This document shows, one piece after another, positions 5,759 through 12,166 of a stretch of DNA of 24,843 nucleotides. The stretch is from a virus. Below the pieces are notes generated by a model that saw only the letters and a list, made by a program, of their open reading frames with translations, was not told where the DNA came from and ran no database searches. Position 1 is the stretch's first letter. The number at the start of each line of letters is the position of its first letter. The position numbers and the translations under genes are program-made. The stretch spans positions 1 to 24,843 of the IMG/VR virus record IMGVR_UViG_3300011432_000043; one strand, written 5' to 3'.

Positions 5759-6420
5759 ATCAACGTGCTGGTGCTATTAACGAGAAGTTCCGCCCACGCA
5801 AACAGAAGTCAGAGTTCTACGATGTGTTCCGTCGCATCAACATGCATGATGGTGACAAAGAACTATGCTGGGAGTGGAAGGGCGCACATGGTAAAGGCAC
5901 ACGCGGTGAATACAGACCGCGTGTGGTGATAGGACAGAAGGACTACTACGTACATCGCATCGTGTATCAGCTCTATACAGGCTACACGCTGCAAACTGGT
6001 GATGTGATCAGGCACAACTGCGACAACTCATGGTGCTGCAATCCACATCACATGATCGTAGGCACACAAGCTGACAACGTTCAAGACATGCTCGCTCGCG
6101 AACGTGTAGGTATGCGCCTATTCTACGTCAAGCGTATCATGCAGATGCTTGAGACTGGCTGCGATGCGTCATTCGTAACTGCTAAGATGAAAGAAGGCTA
6201 CAACATACAGTTGGACGTATCAACTATACGTAAGATCCGCATGCGTACATTGTATAAGCACGTTGAGTGGCCTTGGGGTGATGAGTACAAGGCCACACGT
6301 AGGAAGCGACTAGATGAGGTAAAGGCTGCTAAACTTGCATGTGTTTCTGAATGTGATATAATACTAGATGCTACCAACAGACAAGGAGACGATGATGGCA
6401 ACGACAAAGATAAAGCCTAA
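5722..6420 (+). CDS. HNH endonuclease (homing-type)
   Basis: A 232-aa protein starting at GTG 5722 with GGAGTT at 5711-5716. It shows an HNH homing endonuclease signature: CWEWKGAHGKGTRGEYRP (49-66), HRIVYQLYTG (78-87), and RHNCDNSWCCNPHHMIVGT (97-115), followed by ADNVQDMLARERVG, typical of phage free-standing HNH enzymes. The pattern of Cys and His suggests a metal-binding core. The C-terminal part (about 130-180) could be a helical DNA-recognition segment ending in STIRKIRM. It would nick or cut double-stranded DNA. The last 30 residues are encoded by the DNA that forms promoter P2, and the end of the gene overlaps the next gene, so the tail may be dictated by regulation. It starts inside the 52-aa membrane gene. 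Confidence 0.85.
   Translation: MAEKKTIPQHVIDQRAGAINEKFRPRKQKSEFYDVFRRINMHDGDKELCWEWKGAHGKGTRGEYRPRVVIGQKDYYVHRIVYQLYTGYTLQTGDVIRHNCDNSWCCNPHHMIVGTQADNVQDMLARERVGMRLFYVKRIMQMLETGCDASFVTAKMKEGYNIQLDVSTIRKIRMRTLYKHVEWPWGDEYKATRRKRLDEVKAAKLACVSECDIILDATNRQGDDDGNDKDKA
6335..6362 (+). promoter_or_regulatory. Promoter P2 inside the HNH gene
   Basis: The -35 is TTGCAT (6335-6340), the spacer is 16 bp, and the -10 is TATAAT (6357-6362). It shares CTTGCATGTG with P1 at the same spacing, with TGTGA upstream of the -10 instead of TGC. The predicted start is near 6369, which supports translation of the next gene from 6395 rather than from the in-frame ATG at 6368. Confidence 0.75.
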
Positions 6421-6847
6421 AGAAGAACCGCTGCCGCTTGAAATGCGCGTTATACAATGTATAGCCGACTTCACAGCACCTAAGACTACGCAAGATAGCG
6501 TTGACCAACTAGCTGCTGAGTACATGACTGCAACACTGCTGCGCTCCAACGCAGAGAAACGCTACAACGCTATTAAGTCAGTCATCAACGATGAGTTCGC
6601 TGTCAAGATCGCTAAGGTGCGTAACGAAGCTGCTGAGAAGATGCTGAAGGCTACTGACAACCTCATAGGTAGTGATTGGCAGTTCGACTTCGCAGCTAAC
6701 AAGCCTGCTACACGTGTTGACGTTGATGAGTTGAAGACTGAGCTTATCAAGCGTGGTGTGAAGGCTTCGTTAGTAGATGAAGCTGTGACGAAGGTTGAGA
6801 AGAAAGCTACGCCTGCGCTTATCATCACAGCTAAACCAGTGGTATAA
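6395..6847 (+). CDS. Helical protein of unknown function (150 aa)
   Basis: AAGGAG at 6383-6388 is 6 bases from ATG 6395 and 3 from ATG 6392; the in-frame ATG 6368 lies at the predicted P2 transcription start, so I choose 6395. The protein is Lys/Glu/Ala-rich and mostly helical: a long helix from about 40 to 90, then DWQFDFAANKPATRVDVDEL, then a C-terminal LIKRGVKASLVDEAV segment. This layout is seen in uncharacterised phage proteins near recombination genes, but I cannot name the family. It is the first gene of the P2 transcript. Palindrome 6451-6463 lies near its start and is read as Ile-Gln-Cys-Ile. Confidence 0.75.
   Translation: MATTKIKPKEEPLPLEMRVIQCIADFTAPKTTQDSVDQLAAEYMTATLLRSNAEKRYNAIKSVINDEFAVKIAKVRNEAAEKMLKATDNLIGSDWQFDFAANKPATRVDVDELKTELIKRGVKASLVDEAVTKVEKKATPALIITAKPVV
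6451..6463. repeat. Palindrome TATAC-AAT-GTATA, site 9 (in gene)
   Basis: Exact dyad inside the 150-aa gene, about 82 bp downstream of the predicted P2 start. It is read as codons ATA CAA TGT ATA. Confidence 0.85.
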
Positions 6848-6853
6848 CCTCCC

Positions 6854-7216
6854 ATGACAGACGACAACAACAAAGTCGTCAAACTGCGCCAGCCCACGGT
6901 AACACGTGCGGCTGGCGTTGTTGTTGATGACCCTATCAATCCCAAGTCGCTGCTCAACATGACTGACGTTGAGCAGGATGCATTCTTGCAAACACTACGT
7001 GACCGTCGCCTTCGCGCTGCTGAACTCATTAAGTCAGCACAACAAGCTAAGCATCATGCTAGTAGCATCGCATCAGCTATCAAGTTGGAGCGCAAAGCTG
7101 AGCAAGCACAGCGCCAGTATGAGAAAGCCAACAAGGCGCTTGAGCGTCTAGAGGAACTTCTATACGATCTACGTGCGCTCACACTGCAACACGCTGACAT
7201 CGACATCACCAAGTAG
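6854..7216 (+). CDS. Coiled-coil protein, unknown (120 aa)
   Basis: ATG 6854 is 6 bases after the previous stop and has no convincing Shine-Dalgarno, so translation is probably coupled. Residues 35-110 form a continuous charged helix with regular hydrophobic spacing (KLERKAEQAQRQYEKANKAL, then RLEELLYDLRALTLQ), a likely coiled coil. The N-terminus is short and apparently disordered. No catalytic motif or membrane segment is seen. It is followed, one base after its stop, by palindrome 7218-7230. Its role is unknown; such short coiled coils are common as oligomerisation or scaffold-like accessory proteins. Confidence 0.7.
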   Translation: MTDDNNKVVKLRQPTVTRAAGVVVDDPINPKSLLNMTDVEQDAFLQTLRDRRLRAAELIKSAQQAKHHASSIASAIKLERKAEQAQRQYEKANKALERLEELLYDLRALTLQHADIDITK

Positions 7217-7217
7217 C

Positions 7218-7230
7218 TATACAACGTATA
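7218..7230. repeat. Palindrome TATAC-AAC-GTATA, site 10
   Basis: Exact dyad in the 25-bp gap between two genes. Its last A is the first A of the AAGGAG (7230-7235) serving ATG 7242, so a bound protein or folded palindrome would directly cover the ribosome binding site. Confidence 0.85.
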
Positions 7231-7241
7231 AGGAGACTGCA

Positions 7242-7511
7242 ATGGTTAACTATGTGCAGAGAGCTAGAGATATACGTCACACCCTTAAGACAATGGGTAC
7301 AGAGCAAGGTGTGATTAAGTGTCTAGAGCTACTCGCTGAAGACAACGAAATGCTACGTCAGGAAATGACGCAGATCATCACAACTGTAGATAAGATGGCT
7401 GACATCATCGCTAACATCGCTACAGTAGGACAGAAGCTGAAGCAAGACTGGGAGAAGGTCCGCCAGTCGATGCACCCGCAGAATGAAGCAGGTGAGGACA
7501 TCAAACAATGA
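7242..7511 (+). CDS. Small helical protein, unknown (89 aa)
   Basis: ATG 7242 with AAGGAG 6 bases upstream. The protein is predicted fully helical, with two amphipathic helices: GVIKCLELLAEDNEMLRQEM (about 23-42) and TTVDKMADIIANIATVGQKL (about 47-66). The C-terminus is polar. The hydrophobic spacing suggests a coiled coil or helical hairpin. Its stop overlaps the next start as ATGA (7508-7511), so the two products are probably made together. Function unknown. Confidence 0.7.
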   Translation: MVNYVQRARDIRHTLKTMGTEQGVIKCLELLAEDNEMLRQEMTQIITTVDKMADIIANIATVGQKLKQDWEKVRQSMHPQNEAGEDIKQ

Positions 7512-7801
7512 CATTCCCACCTGATAACCAGTTCAAGATAGACATACCAGAGTACAGTGATTGGCACTGCTACATGTTCGGTGCCACACCTAAACATGGT
7601 GGCTTCGTGTGGCGTCCGCACAAAGGGTATGAACCTAACTGGTTCTGGCGTAAGATGCAATACATCTGCTTCGGCAACACATGGGTAAAGGAGCCTATCA
7701 AGAATGCCATCGACTATACAACGTATAACTACGGCGAAAGCACTGTTGGACCTAATGAACGAACAAACAGAAGGGAGCAAGGATTGGGCACGCCTAGCTG
7801 A
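7508..7801 (+). CDS. Aromatic-rich small protein, unknown (97 aa)
   Basis: Starts at the ATGA overlap with the preceding gene. The sequence is unusually rich in Trp, Tyr, Phe and Pro (DWHCYMFGATPKHGGFVWRP, then EPNWFWRKMQYICFGNTW), suggesting a compact beta-rich fold. No family is recognised. Palindrome 7715-7727 is inside and gives Tyr-Thr-Thr-Tyr near the C-terminus. After that the sequence becomes polar and low in complexity, where the coding overlaps the next short gene, so the C-terminal 15 residues may carry little function. Confidence 0.66.
   Translation: MTFPPDNQFKIDIPEYSDWHCYMFGATPKHGGFVWRPHKGYEPNWFWRKMQYICFGNTWVKEPIKNAIDYTTYNYGESTVGPNERTNRREQGLGTPS
7715..7727. repeat. Palindrome TATAC-AAC-GTATA, site 11 (in gene)
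   Basis: Exact dyad inside the 97-aa gene, codons TAT ACA ACG TAT. The flanking codons (Asp before, Asn-Tyr after) give DYTTYNY, close to GYTTYNF at site 7, although the proteins are unrelated. Confidence 0.85.
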
Positions 7802-7928
7802 CCGCTGCATCGAGTTGCTGATGACACGTCACATAGAACAACTACAGGAGCTAGAAGATAATGCTAATAAAGCCAACAGTGGACCTAACGCTGCCGTGGA
7901 TAGACTACAGCACGATGAGCGCAGTTAA
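7755..7928 (+). CDS. Possible small helical protein (57 aa)
   Basis: ATG 7755 runs to TAA 7926-7928 and bridges the gap between the 97-aa gene and the nuclease gene, overlapping both. The product is polar and helical (EGSKDWARLADRCIELLMTR, then HIEQLQELEDNANKAN). Only a weak GGA precedes the start, so expression would need coupling. In its favour: without it there would be an isolated 60-base gap, and the composition is protein-like. Against it: overlap on both sides and a weak start. Confidence 0.45.
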   Translation: MNEQTEGSKDWARLADRCIELLMTRHIEQLQELEDNANKANSGPNAAVDRLQHDERS

Positions 7929-8943
7929 TACGTGTCCACGTTGGGGTATCATTCATAGCTGGCACGGTAAACGTTTGCCTAGCGGCAATGAACGAGTGCT
8001 ACCACTCGAAGCCGGTCGCGCTATGCATGACGTGTTCGCATGTTGTCGCTTCTTCGACTTGCTAACTGACTTCAACAGCAAAGAGCCAACTAACTATACA
8101 AAGTATACCGCAATCAACGACTACGCAGGAAAGCTATTCAACAATGCTGCTTTTCCAGATCGCTGGCAACAGGCGCACACTTACTTTAATAGCGCGGAAG
8201 ATGCCGAGACACGCTGCATGCAGATGTGTCTCAATCTCTTGGAAACGTCTGGCTATCACGATGATCCGAGAGACAATAGACGAACGCAATCTAACCTTGA
8301 AAGTGCGGCTATATCCTACGTACAGCGTTATCCGCTTGGTCGCTTCATACCAATCTGTAACGACGACGCAAGCATCATCGGCATAGAAGTACCATTCGAT
8401 GTCACACTGCATGATCACGGCGATAAGCCTATTGTTCGGTTCATTGGTAGGGTCGATGCTGTGTGCCTTGATACTCTTAGACCTAATGACACCATACCTG
8501 AAGTACATGAGAACAAGACTGGTAGTCGCATTGATACTGTCTGGAGCAGCAGCTTTGACACTTCTAATCAAGTCACTGGATACTGTGTCGCGATGTCAAC
8601 TGTCCTAGACAAGCCCATTCGCAACGTCATCATGTGGGGCCTACAGATACCAGTGCCTAAGTCTAGTAGCTACAGCGACGGCATCATGCGTTATCCTACT
8701 ACACGCAATGAAGACACATTCTACGAATGGCATAAGTGGGTAATGCACACACTCGCAACCATACTACAATACGACGACGAGCCTACTAACGCACCTATGT
8801 ACACACATAGCTGCAACCGCTACTTCCGTGCATGCGCCTTCATCCCACTATGCTGTGAGAATGAAGAACAACGTAAGCACATATTCGATAACGAGATGGT
8901 AGTAGATCGCTGGTCGCCACTAGCAGAAACACTTGATCCATAG
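7861..8943 (+). CDS. RecB/Cas4-type PD-(D/E)XK exonuclease
   Basis: A 360-aa nuclease, ATG 7861 with GGAG at 7847-7850. Motifs in order: AGRAMHDVF (51-59; the GxxxH motif), IGRVDAV (195-201; catalytic D199), VHENKTG (215-221; E217 and K219 of the ExK pair), and QVTGY (237-241; the Q-x-x-x-Y helix). A single N-terminal Cys (C25, in NTCPRW) and a C-terminal Cys cluster (C318, C325, C331, C332) match the layout of the iron-sulphur site of Cas4/AddB-type nucleases. Such enzymes resect DNA ends for phage recombination and usually pair with an annealing protein, here the Sak4-type ATPase just downstream. Palindrome 8095-8107 is inside it. Confidence 0.85.
   Translation: MLIKPTVDLTLPWIDYSTMSAVNTCPRWGIIHSWHGKRLPSGNERVLPLEAGRAMHDVFACCRFFDLLTDFNSKEPTNYTKYTAINDYAGKLFNNAAFPDRWQQAHTYFNSAEDAETRCMQMCLNLLETSGYHDDPRDNRRTQSNLESAAISYVQRYPLGRFIPICNDDASIIGIEVPFDVTLHDHGDKPIVRFIGRVDAVCLDTLRPNDTIPEVHENKTGSRIDTVWSSSFDTSNQVTGYCVAMSTVLDKPIRNVIMWGLQIPVPKSSSYSDGIMRYPTTRNEDTFYEWHKWVMHTLATILQYDDEPTNAPMYTHSCNRYFRACAFIPLCCENEEQRKHIFDNEMVVDRWSPLAETLDP
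8095..8107. repeat. Palindrome TATAC-AAA-GTATA, site 12 (in gene)
   Basis: Exact dyad arms inside the nuclease gene with spacer AAA, read TAT ACA AAG TAT (Tyr-Thr-Lys-Tyr). Confidence 0.8.
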
Positions 8944-8945
8944 TT

Positions 8946-8973
8946 GGGAGTGAGCGTGTGTCGCTCCGCTCCT
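8946..8973 (+). other. Hairpin upstream of P3
   Basis: GAGCG (8952-8956) pairs with CGCTC (8962-8966) and GGAG (8947-8950) with CTCC (8969-8972), around the loop TGTGT with a small internal loop. It starts 3 bases after the nuclease stop. No T tract follows, so it may be a weak terminator or RNA-stability element. The CTCCTAG ending also occurs upstream of P1 at 769-775. Confidence 0.5.
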
Positions 8974-8976
8974 AGC

Positions 8977-9004
8977 TTGCTTGTGATTTAGTGTATGCTA
9001 TAAT
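8977..9004 (+). promoter_or_regulatory. Promoter P3
   Basis: The -35 is TTGCTT (8977-8982), the spacer is 16 bp, and the -10 is TATAAT (8999-9004) with a TGC extension. CTTGCTTGTGATTTA differs by one base from the same block in P1. It drives the Sak4-type gene, with a leader of about 20 nt, and probably the replication genes downstream. Confidence 0.85.
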
Positions 9005-9031
9005 AGTACTTACACATCAGGGAGATACCAC

Positions 9032-9808
9032 GTGGAGTTGAAGATAGAGAAACCTACTGACATGCTATCGCGTATGTCAATGATACTATGGGGTGATGCA
9101 GGTTGTGGTAAGACTACACTAGCTGCAACTGCGCCCGGTCGTAAGCTGTTCATCGCATTAGATCCTGACGGTGATATGTCTATTCGTAACATGCCTAATT
9201 GGGCACGTATCAACCTGACAAGTGAGAAGTCTGTAGACATTGTTAAGGAAGGAATGAAGCCTGACCCCTATACATTGTATAACATGCTGAATGACTTCGA
9301 CACTGTGATCGTAGATAGCCTCACGAAGTTCTCTGAACATGCACTACGTCACGCTGTCAACGTCGCACCTAAGTCTAGCATCGAGTCGCCGGGTTTGAAT
9401 GGCTACGGTATGCGTAACATCTACGTTGGTGCCTTCGTGTCTAACATGATCCGTATCACTGGCATGCTCAACAAGCACATCATCTTCATCACGCACGAGA
9501 AAGATGCAGATCGTAATAGCGATGGTGGTGTGATCGGTGTGAGCATGATGCTCGGCGGTCAACTACCTAACATGACGAGCAAGGACATCAGTGAAGTATG
9601 GAACATGCGTGATCAAGGTGGCAAACGCTATATCTCTATACGCCCTGAGCGGTTGAGAAGCCCGATGAAATCACGCATGTTCGACATGTCAGGCAACACC
9701 TCGTTCGAGTGGAAGTACAACGCTAACAAGAACGAAGGCAACACTATAGCTGACTGGTGGGACACATTCACCAAAGGCGGCTACGTTAAACTCCCAATCC
9801 CGAAATAG
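9032..9808 (+). CDS. Sak4-type RecA-fold recombination ATPase (AAA_24)
   Basis: A 258-aa protein starting at GTG 9032 with GGGAGA at 9020-9025. It shows Walker A GDAGCGKT (21-28), Walker B DTVIVDS (90-96) and the IIFITHEKD segment (150-158), typical of the phage nucleotide-binding AAA_24/Sak4 group. These are small RecA-core proteins that promote single-strand annealing and need the cognate SSB. The pairing with an SSB-like gene directly downstream (9916) and a RecB-type nuclease upstream (7861) supports that role. Lacking tools, I cannot exclude another RecA-like function. Palindrome 9269-9281 lies inside, read Tyr-Thr-Leu-Tyr. The gene is the first behind P3. Confidence 0.85.
   Translation: MELKIEKPTDMLSRMSMILWGDAGCGKTTLAATAPGRKLFIALDPDGDMSIRNMPNWARINLTSEKSVDIVKEGMKPDPYTLYNMLNDFDTVIVDSLTKFSEHALRHAVNVAPKSSIESPGLNGYGMRNIYVGAFVSNMIRITGMLNKHIIFITHEKDADRNSDGGVIGVSMMLGGQLPNMTSKDISEVWNMRDQGGKRYISIRPERLRSPMKSRMFDMSGNTSFEWKYNANKNEGNTIADWWDTFTKGGYVKLPIPK
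9269..9281. repeat. Palindrome TATAC-ATT-GTATA, site 13 (in gene)
   Basis: Exact dyad inside the Sak4-type gene, about 260 bp downstream of the predicted P3 start, codons TAT ACA TTG TAT. The spacer is the reverse complement of the AAT type. Confidence 0.85.
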
Positions 9809-9810
9809 CC

Positions 9811-9878
9811 CTACTACATCTAGTAGTAGTTCTATCCACACGGACTAGCCGTCGTAGCTTGCTAGTTCTAATGTGTGG
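9811..9878 (+). other. Two hairpins between the Sak4-type and SSB-like genes
   Basis: The first is CTACTA (9811-9816) with TAGTAG (9821-9826). The second is GGACTAGC (9842-9849) with GCTAGTTC (9861-9868), enclosed by CCACAC (9836-9841) and GTGTGG (9873-9878). No T tract follows. The second ends one base before the degenerate palindrome at 9880. They may attenuate readthrough or set differential mRNA stability for the SSB-like gene. Confidence 0.55.
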
Positions 9879-9879
9879 T

Positions 9880-9892
9880 TGTACGCTGTATA
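9880..9892. repeat. Degenerate palindrome TGTAC-GCT-GTATA
   Basis: Matches the TATAC-N3-GTATA dyad at 9 of 10 arm positions. It sits just after the 9836-9878 hairpin and 13 bp before the SSB-like ribosome binding site, the same arrangement as at 5179. Confidence 0.55.
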
Positions 9893-9915
9893 GCTACATA
9901 AACATGGAGACTACA

Positions 9916-10323
9916 ATGGGTTTGCTTACCTTTAGTTCTAACATTGCCGATGCGGAAGCACCTCCGCAGCTACCGCCGGGTGAGTACAAGGTGATCTGTT
10001 CTGCTGCACAGGACAAGGTTGCTGCGTCATCTGGCAACACGATGCTCACGCTCACGTTGCAAGTGCCACGCTCGGAGTTCCCTGCTGACTTCGATCCGGG
10101 TGATGGTGTTGATGAGTTGACGTTCACTCTCAACGTGGTAGCTCGCGACATTCCGGCTGATCGCTGGCGGTTGAAGAAGACGTGCCAAGCGTTCGGTGTC
10201 GCTGCATCTAACGCGGTTGATCCTAACGACTTCGTAGGTCGTGAAGCTCGCGCCCGCGTTCGTATGGGTAAAGACCTTGAGAACAATCCACGTGCGGAAG
10301 TGTCTCAGGTGTTGCCTATCTAA
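9916..10323 (+). CDS. SSB-like single-stranded DNA-binding protein
   Basis: A 135-aa protein. I chose ATG 9916 with GGAGA at 9906-9910; upstream in-frame ATGs at 9859 and 9904 lack a suitable site. The sequence PPGEYKVICSAAQDKVAASS (20-39), then TMLTLTLQVP (42-51) and DELTFTLNVV (66-75), gives alternating strands like an OB fold. The ending LENNPRAEVSQVLPI resembles phage SSB-type proteins (DUF669-like) found beside Sak4/AAA_24 genes. I infer that it coats single-stranded DNA and partners the Sak4-type ATPase. It lacks the acidic C-terminal tail of E. coli SSB. It is followed by a 14-bp hairpin. Confidence 0.7.
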   Translation: MGLLTFSSNIADAEAPPQLPPGEYKVICSAAQDKVAASSGNTMLTLTLQVPRSEFPADFDPGDGVDELTFTLNVVARDIPADRWRLKKTCQAFGVAASNAVDPNDFVGREARARVRMGKDLENNPRAEVSQVLPI

Positions 10324-10340
10324 CTAGCCTGTGTATACTA

Positions 10341-10373
10341 GCTAGGTGGCGTACTCAACGTGCGCCATCTAGC
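10341..10373 (+). terminator. Very stable 14-bp hairpin (partial terminator or RNA processing site)
   Basis: Positions 10341-10354 pair with 10360-10373 across 14 bp (two wobbles) around the 5-nt loop TCAAC. No T tract follows (ACTTCAACC), so strong termination is not predicted. Between the SSB-like gene and the 95-aa gene it could protect the SSB message or act as an RNase III-type site. Confidence 0.6.
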
Positions 10374-10407
10374 ACTTCAACCCAACTCTTACAAGAGGAT
10401 ACACCTA

Positions 10408-10695
10408 ATGGCTACTTCTCCTATCCGTTCCGCCACTTCATCGTCCGCGAAGAAGCAGGTCAACCGCGCACCGCAGAAGCGCACGTTCCATTTCTTCGTG
10501 CGTGTCACCGATGAAGCTGGCAACGTCATCCCAGGTGCCAAGCTCACTGTGGATCGCATCATGTCTGACGCACGTAAGGTGGTCGAGTTCCTTGACACCC
10601 CTGAGTATGCCAACTCGGGCCTGACGCGCATCAAGCATGAGGTCATCGCCAACAAGCGCGGTGAGGAAAGCGATGGAGCTACGTCAGTCGGTTAA
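10408..10695 (+). CDS. Small basic protein, unknown (95 aa)
   Basis: ATG 10408 with AGAGGAT at 10394-10400; the in-frame ATG at 10360 falls inside the hairpin and lacks a site. The N-terminus is basic and low in complexity (SSSAKKQVNRAPQKR), followed by a predicted small beta/alpha region: TFHFFVRVTDEAGN (24-37), AKLTVDRIMSDARKVVEFLD (44-63), then GLTRIKHEVI. The basic, disordered start fits nucleic acid binding. It sits between the SSB-like protein and the helicase, so a replication or recombination role is plausible but unproven. Confidence 0.72.
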   Translation: MATSPIRSATSSSAKKQVNRAPQKRTFHFFVRVTDEAGNVIPGAKLTVDRIMSDARKVVEFLDTPEYANSGLTRIKHEVIANKRGEESDGATSVG

Positions 10696-10727
10696 CGCCC
10701 CCGTTTCGTCTAGCTGACTGACTGAGC

Positions 10728-10771
10728 AGCGCCGTGCACACTTGTATTCCCCCTGTGTGTGCGGCGTTTGC
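10728..10771 (+). terminator. Probable intrinsic terminator
   Basis: CGCCGTGCACAC (10730-10741) pairs with GTGTGTGCGGCG (10755-10766) over 12 bp with two wobbles, extended by two weak pairs; the loop is 13 nt. TTTGCTTTAT follows. It would end the P3 transcript after the 95-aa gene, at least in part, before palindrome 10774-10786 and the helicase gene. Confidence 0.65.
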
Positions 10772-10773
10772 TT

Positions 10774-10786
10774 TATACAACGTATA
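10774..10786. repeat. Palindrome TATAC-AAC-GTATA, site 14
   Basis: Exact dyad immediately after the 10728-10771 hairpin and about 40 bp before the helicase start. The following GCTGGCT...AGCAGC (10787-10808) can form a further small hairpin. Confidence 0.85.
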
Positions 10787-10825
10787 GCTGGCTGCGAAAC
10801 CTAGCAGCATATAAGGAACATCGCT

Positions 10826-12166
10826 ATGGAATTAGATGCGGAACAGCAAGCCGCAGTAGCTGCTTGCATAGATACAGCTAAGCGTCTTGTCAGCGTAACA
10901 GGTGAGGCTGGCACAGGTAAGACTACAATCATCAAGCAAGCTTGCGAACAACTCGATGCAGTTGGTGTATCATTCGCAATCGCTGCACCTACTGGTAAGG
11001 CAGCGCGGCGTATTAGAGAAGCGACCGGCTACCCAGCTACAACTATCCACAAGCTGCTAGAGTTTAACCGCCCTGACATAGACGAAGAAACAGGTGAACC
11101 TACATCTGTTAGTGGTCCCACTCGCAAACGCACCAACCCACTTGAGCAATACGTTATCATCGTCGATGAGTATGCGATGGTATCAACAGCACTACATCGT
11201 GACCTAGTAGCAGCTATCCCTAGTGGTGGCTGCTTGCGTACGTTCGGTGATGTTCGACAACTACCACCGATCGAGAACACACAACTAGCTGATCCAACGT
11301 CGCCGTTCAGCAAGTGTCTCGCTATGCCTAACACCTTCACACTCAACAACATCTATCGACAAGCCGAAGGCAACGGCATCATCGAAGCTGCTCGACGTAT
11401 CGCACGTGGTCAGTTCTTTACTAGCAATCAAGACGTTGGCGTACATCTAGGCGACGCAGTGCTGCATACATTGTATGGCTCACTTACTAACAGCGAGGTA
11501 GATTGGAGTAGCATCAACAACCAGATCATATCGCCAGCACGTAAGAGTGACATCGGCACTATCAGGTTGAACACCATACTACAAGCACGCTTCAACCCTA
11601 CCATGCCGGGTAAGATCGAACTACCACGCAACAAGTGGGAGGTGAAGAACAAGGTCTACGTCAGCATAGGCGACAAGGTTGTATGCAACACGAACAGCTA
11701 CGACCTACGTGACTACGGTGAACGCTTCACAGAGTATAACAACAATGGTGTCGGCTTGATGGGCAGCTTCATCCCATGTCCTGAGACTAAGCAGATGCTC
11801 AACGGTGAGGTAGGTAAGGTAGTAGACATCGACCCACTAGGTGTACTTGAGATTGACTTCGGTGATCGCATTGTCGAACTACCACCAGCCGTTGAGGAAT
11901 ACAGTGCTAAGCATATGCGACACTACACCTACGACCCACGTAAGGTGATCGAGCTAGCCTACGCACTGACAACTCACAAGTGTCAAGGTAGTCAGTACGA
12001 CAACGTGACATACATCATGGCATCATGTGCGTTCTTCAACCTAAGCCGACCTAACTTCTATACAGGAGTAACACGCGCAGCAAAGCACGCAACGATAGTA
12101 ACCGACCAACGCAGCCTAGCTACATCGCTCAAGTCAATGGGTTGGAAAAGGAAGTTCAACAAATGA
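10826..12166 (+). CDS. RecD-type SF1 DNA helicase
   Basis: A 446-aa ATPase, ATG 10826 with AAGGAA at 10813-10818. Helicase motifs in order: GEAGTGKT (26-33, Walker A), APTGKAA (54-60, motif Ia), DEYAM (114-118, motif II), GDVRQLPP (141-148, motif III), THKCQGSQYDNV (383-394, motif V) and YTGVTRAAKH (412-421, motif VI). This matches RecD/Dda-like SF1B helicases, which move 5'-3' on single-stranded DNA and serve phage replication and recombination. It lacks the N-terminal extension of RecD2 proteins. Its last codons overlap the polymerase start as ATGA (12163-12166), so the two are probably coupled. Confidence 0.9.
   Translation: MELDAEQQAAVAACIDTAKRLVSVTGEAGTGKTTIIKQACEQLDAVGVSFAIAAPTGKAARRIREATGYPATTIHKLLEFNRPDIDEETGEPTSVSGPTRKRTNPLEQYVIIVDEYAMVSTALHRDLVAAIPSGGCLRTFGDVRQLPPIENTQLADPTSPFSKCLAMPNTFTLNNIYRQAEGNGIIEAARRIARGQFFTSNQDVGVHLGDAVLHTLYGSLTNSEVDWSSINNQIISPARKSDIGTIRLNTILQARFNPTMPGKIELPRNKWEVKNKVYVSIGDKVVCNTNSYDLRDYGERFTEYNNNGVGLMGSFIPCPETKQMLNGEVGKVVDIDPLGVLEIDFGDRIVELPPAVEEYSAKHMRHYTYDPRKVIELAYALTTHKCQGSQYDNVTYIMASCAFFNLSRPNFYTGVTRAAKHATIVTDQRSLATSLKSMGWKRKFNK

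Noticed and set aside
6368-6394. ATG 6368 as start of the 150-aa gene
   Set aside because: It coincides with the predicted P2 transcription start and has no ribosome binding site; AAGGAG serves 6395.
495-10786. The regularly recurring palindromes as a CRISPR-like array
   Set aside because: Copies are hundreds of bases apart with coding sequence between them; there are no uniform spacers.
12142-12165. TTG start for the polymerase gene at 12142
   Set aside because: ATG 12163 forms an ATGA overlap with the helicase stop and has AAGGAAG at the right distance; TTG would be rare and has no matching site.
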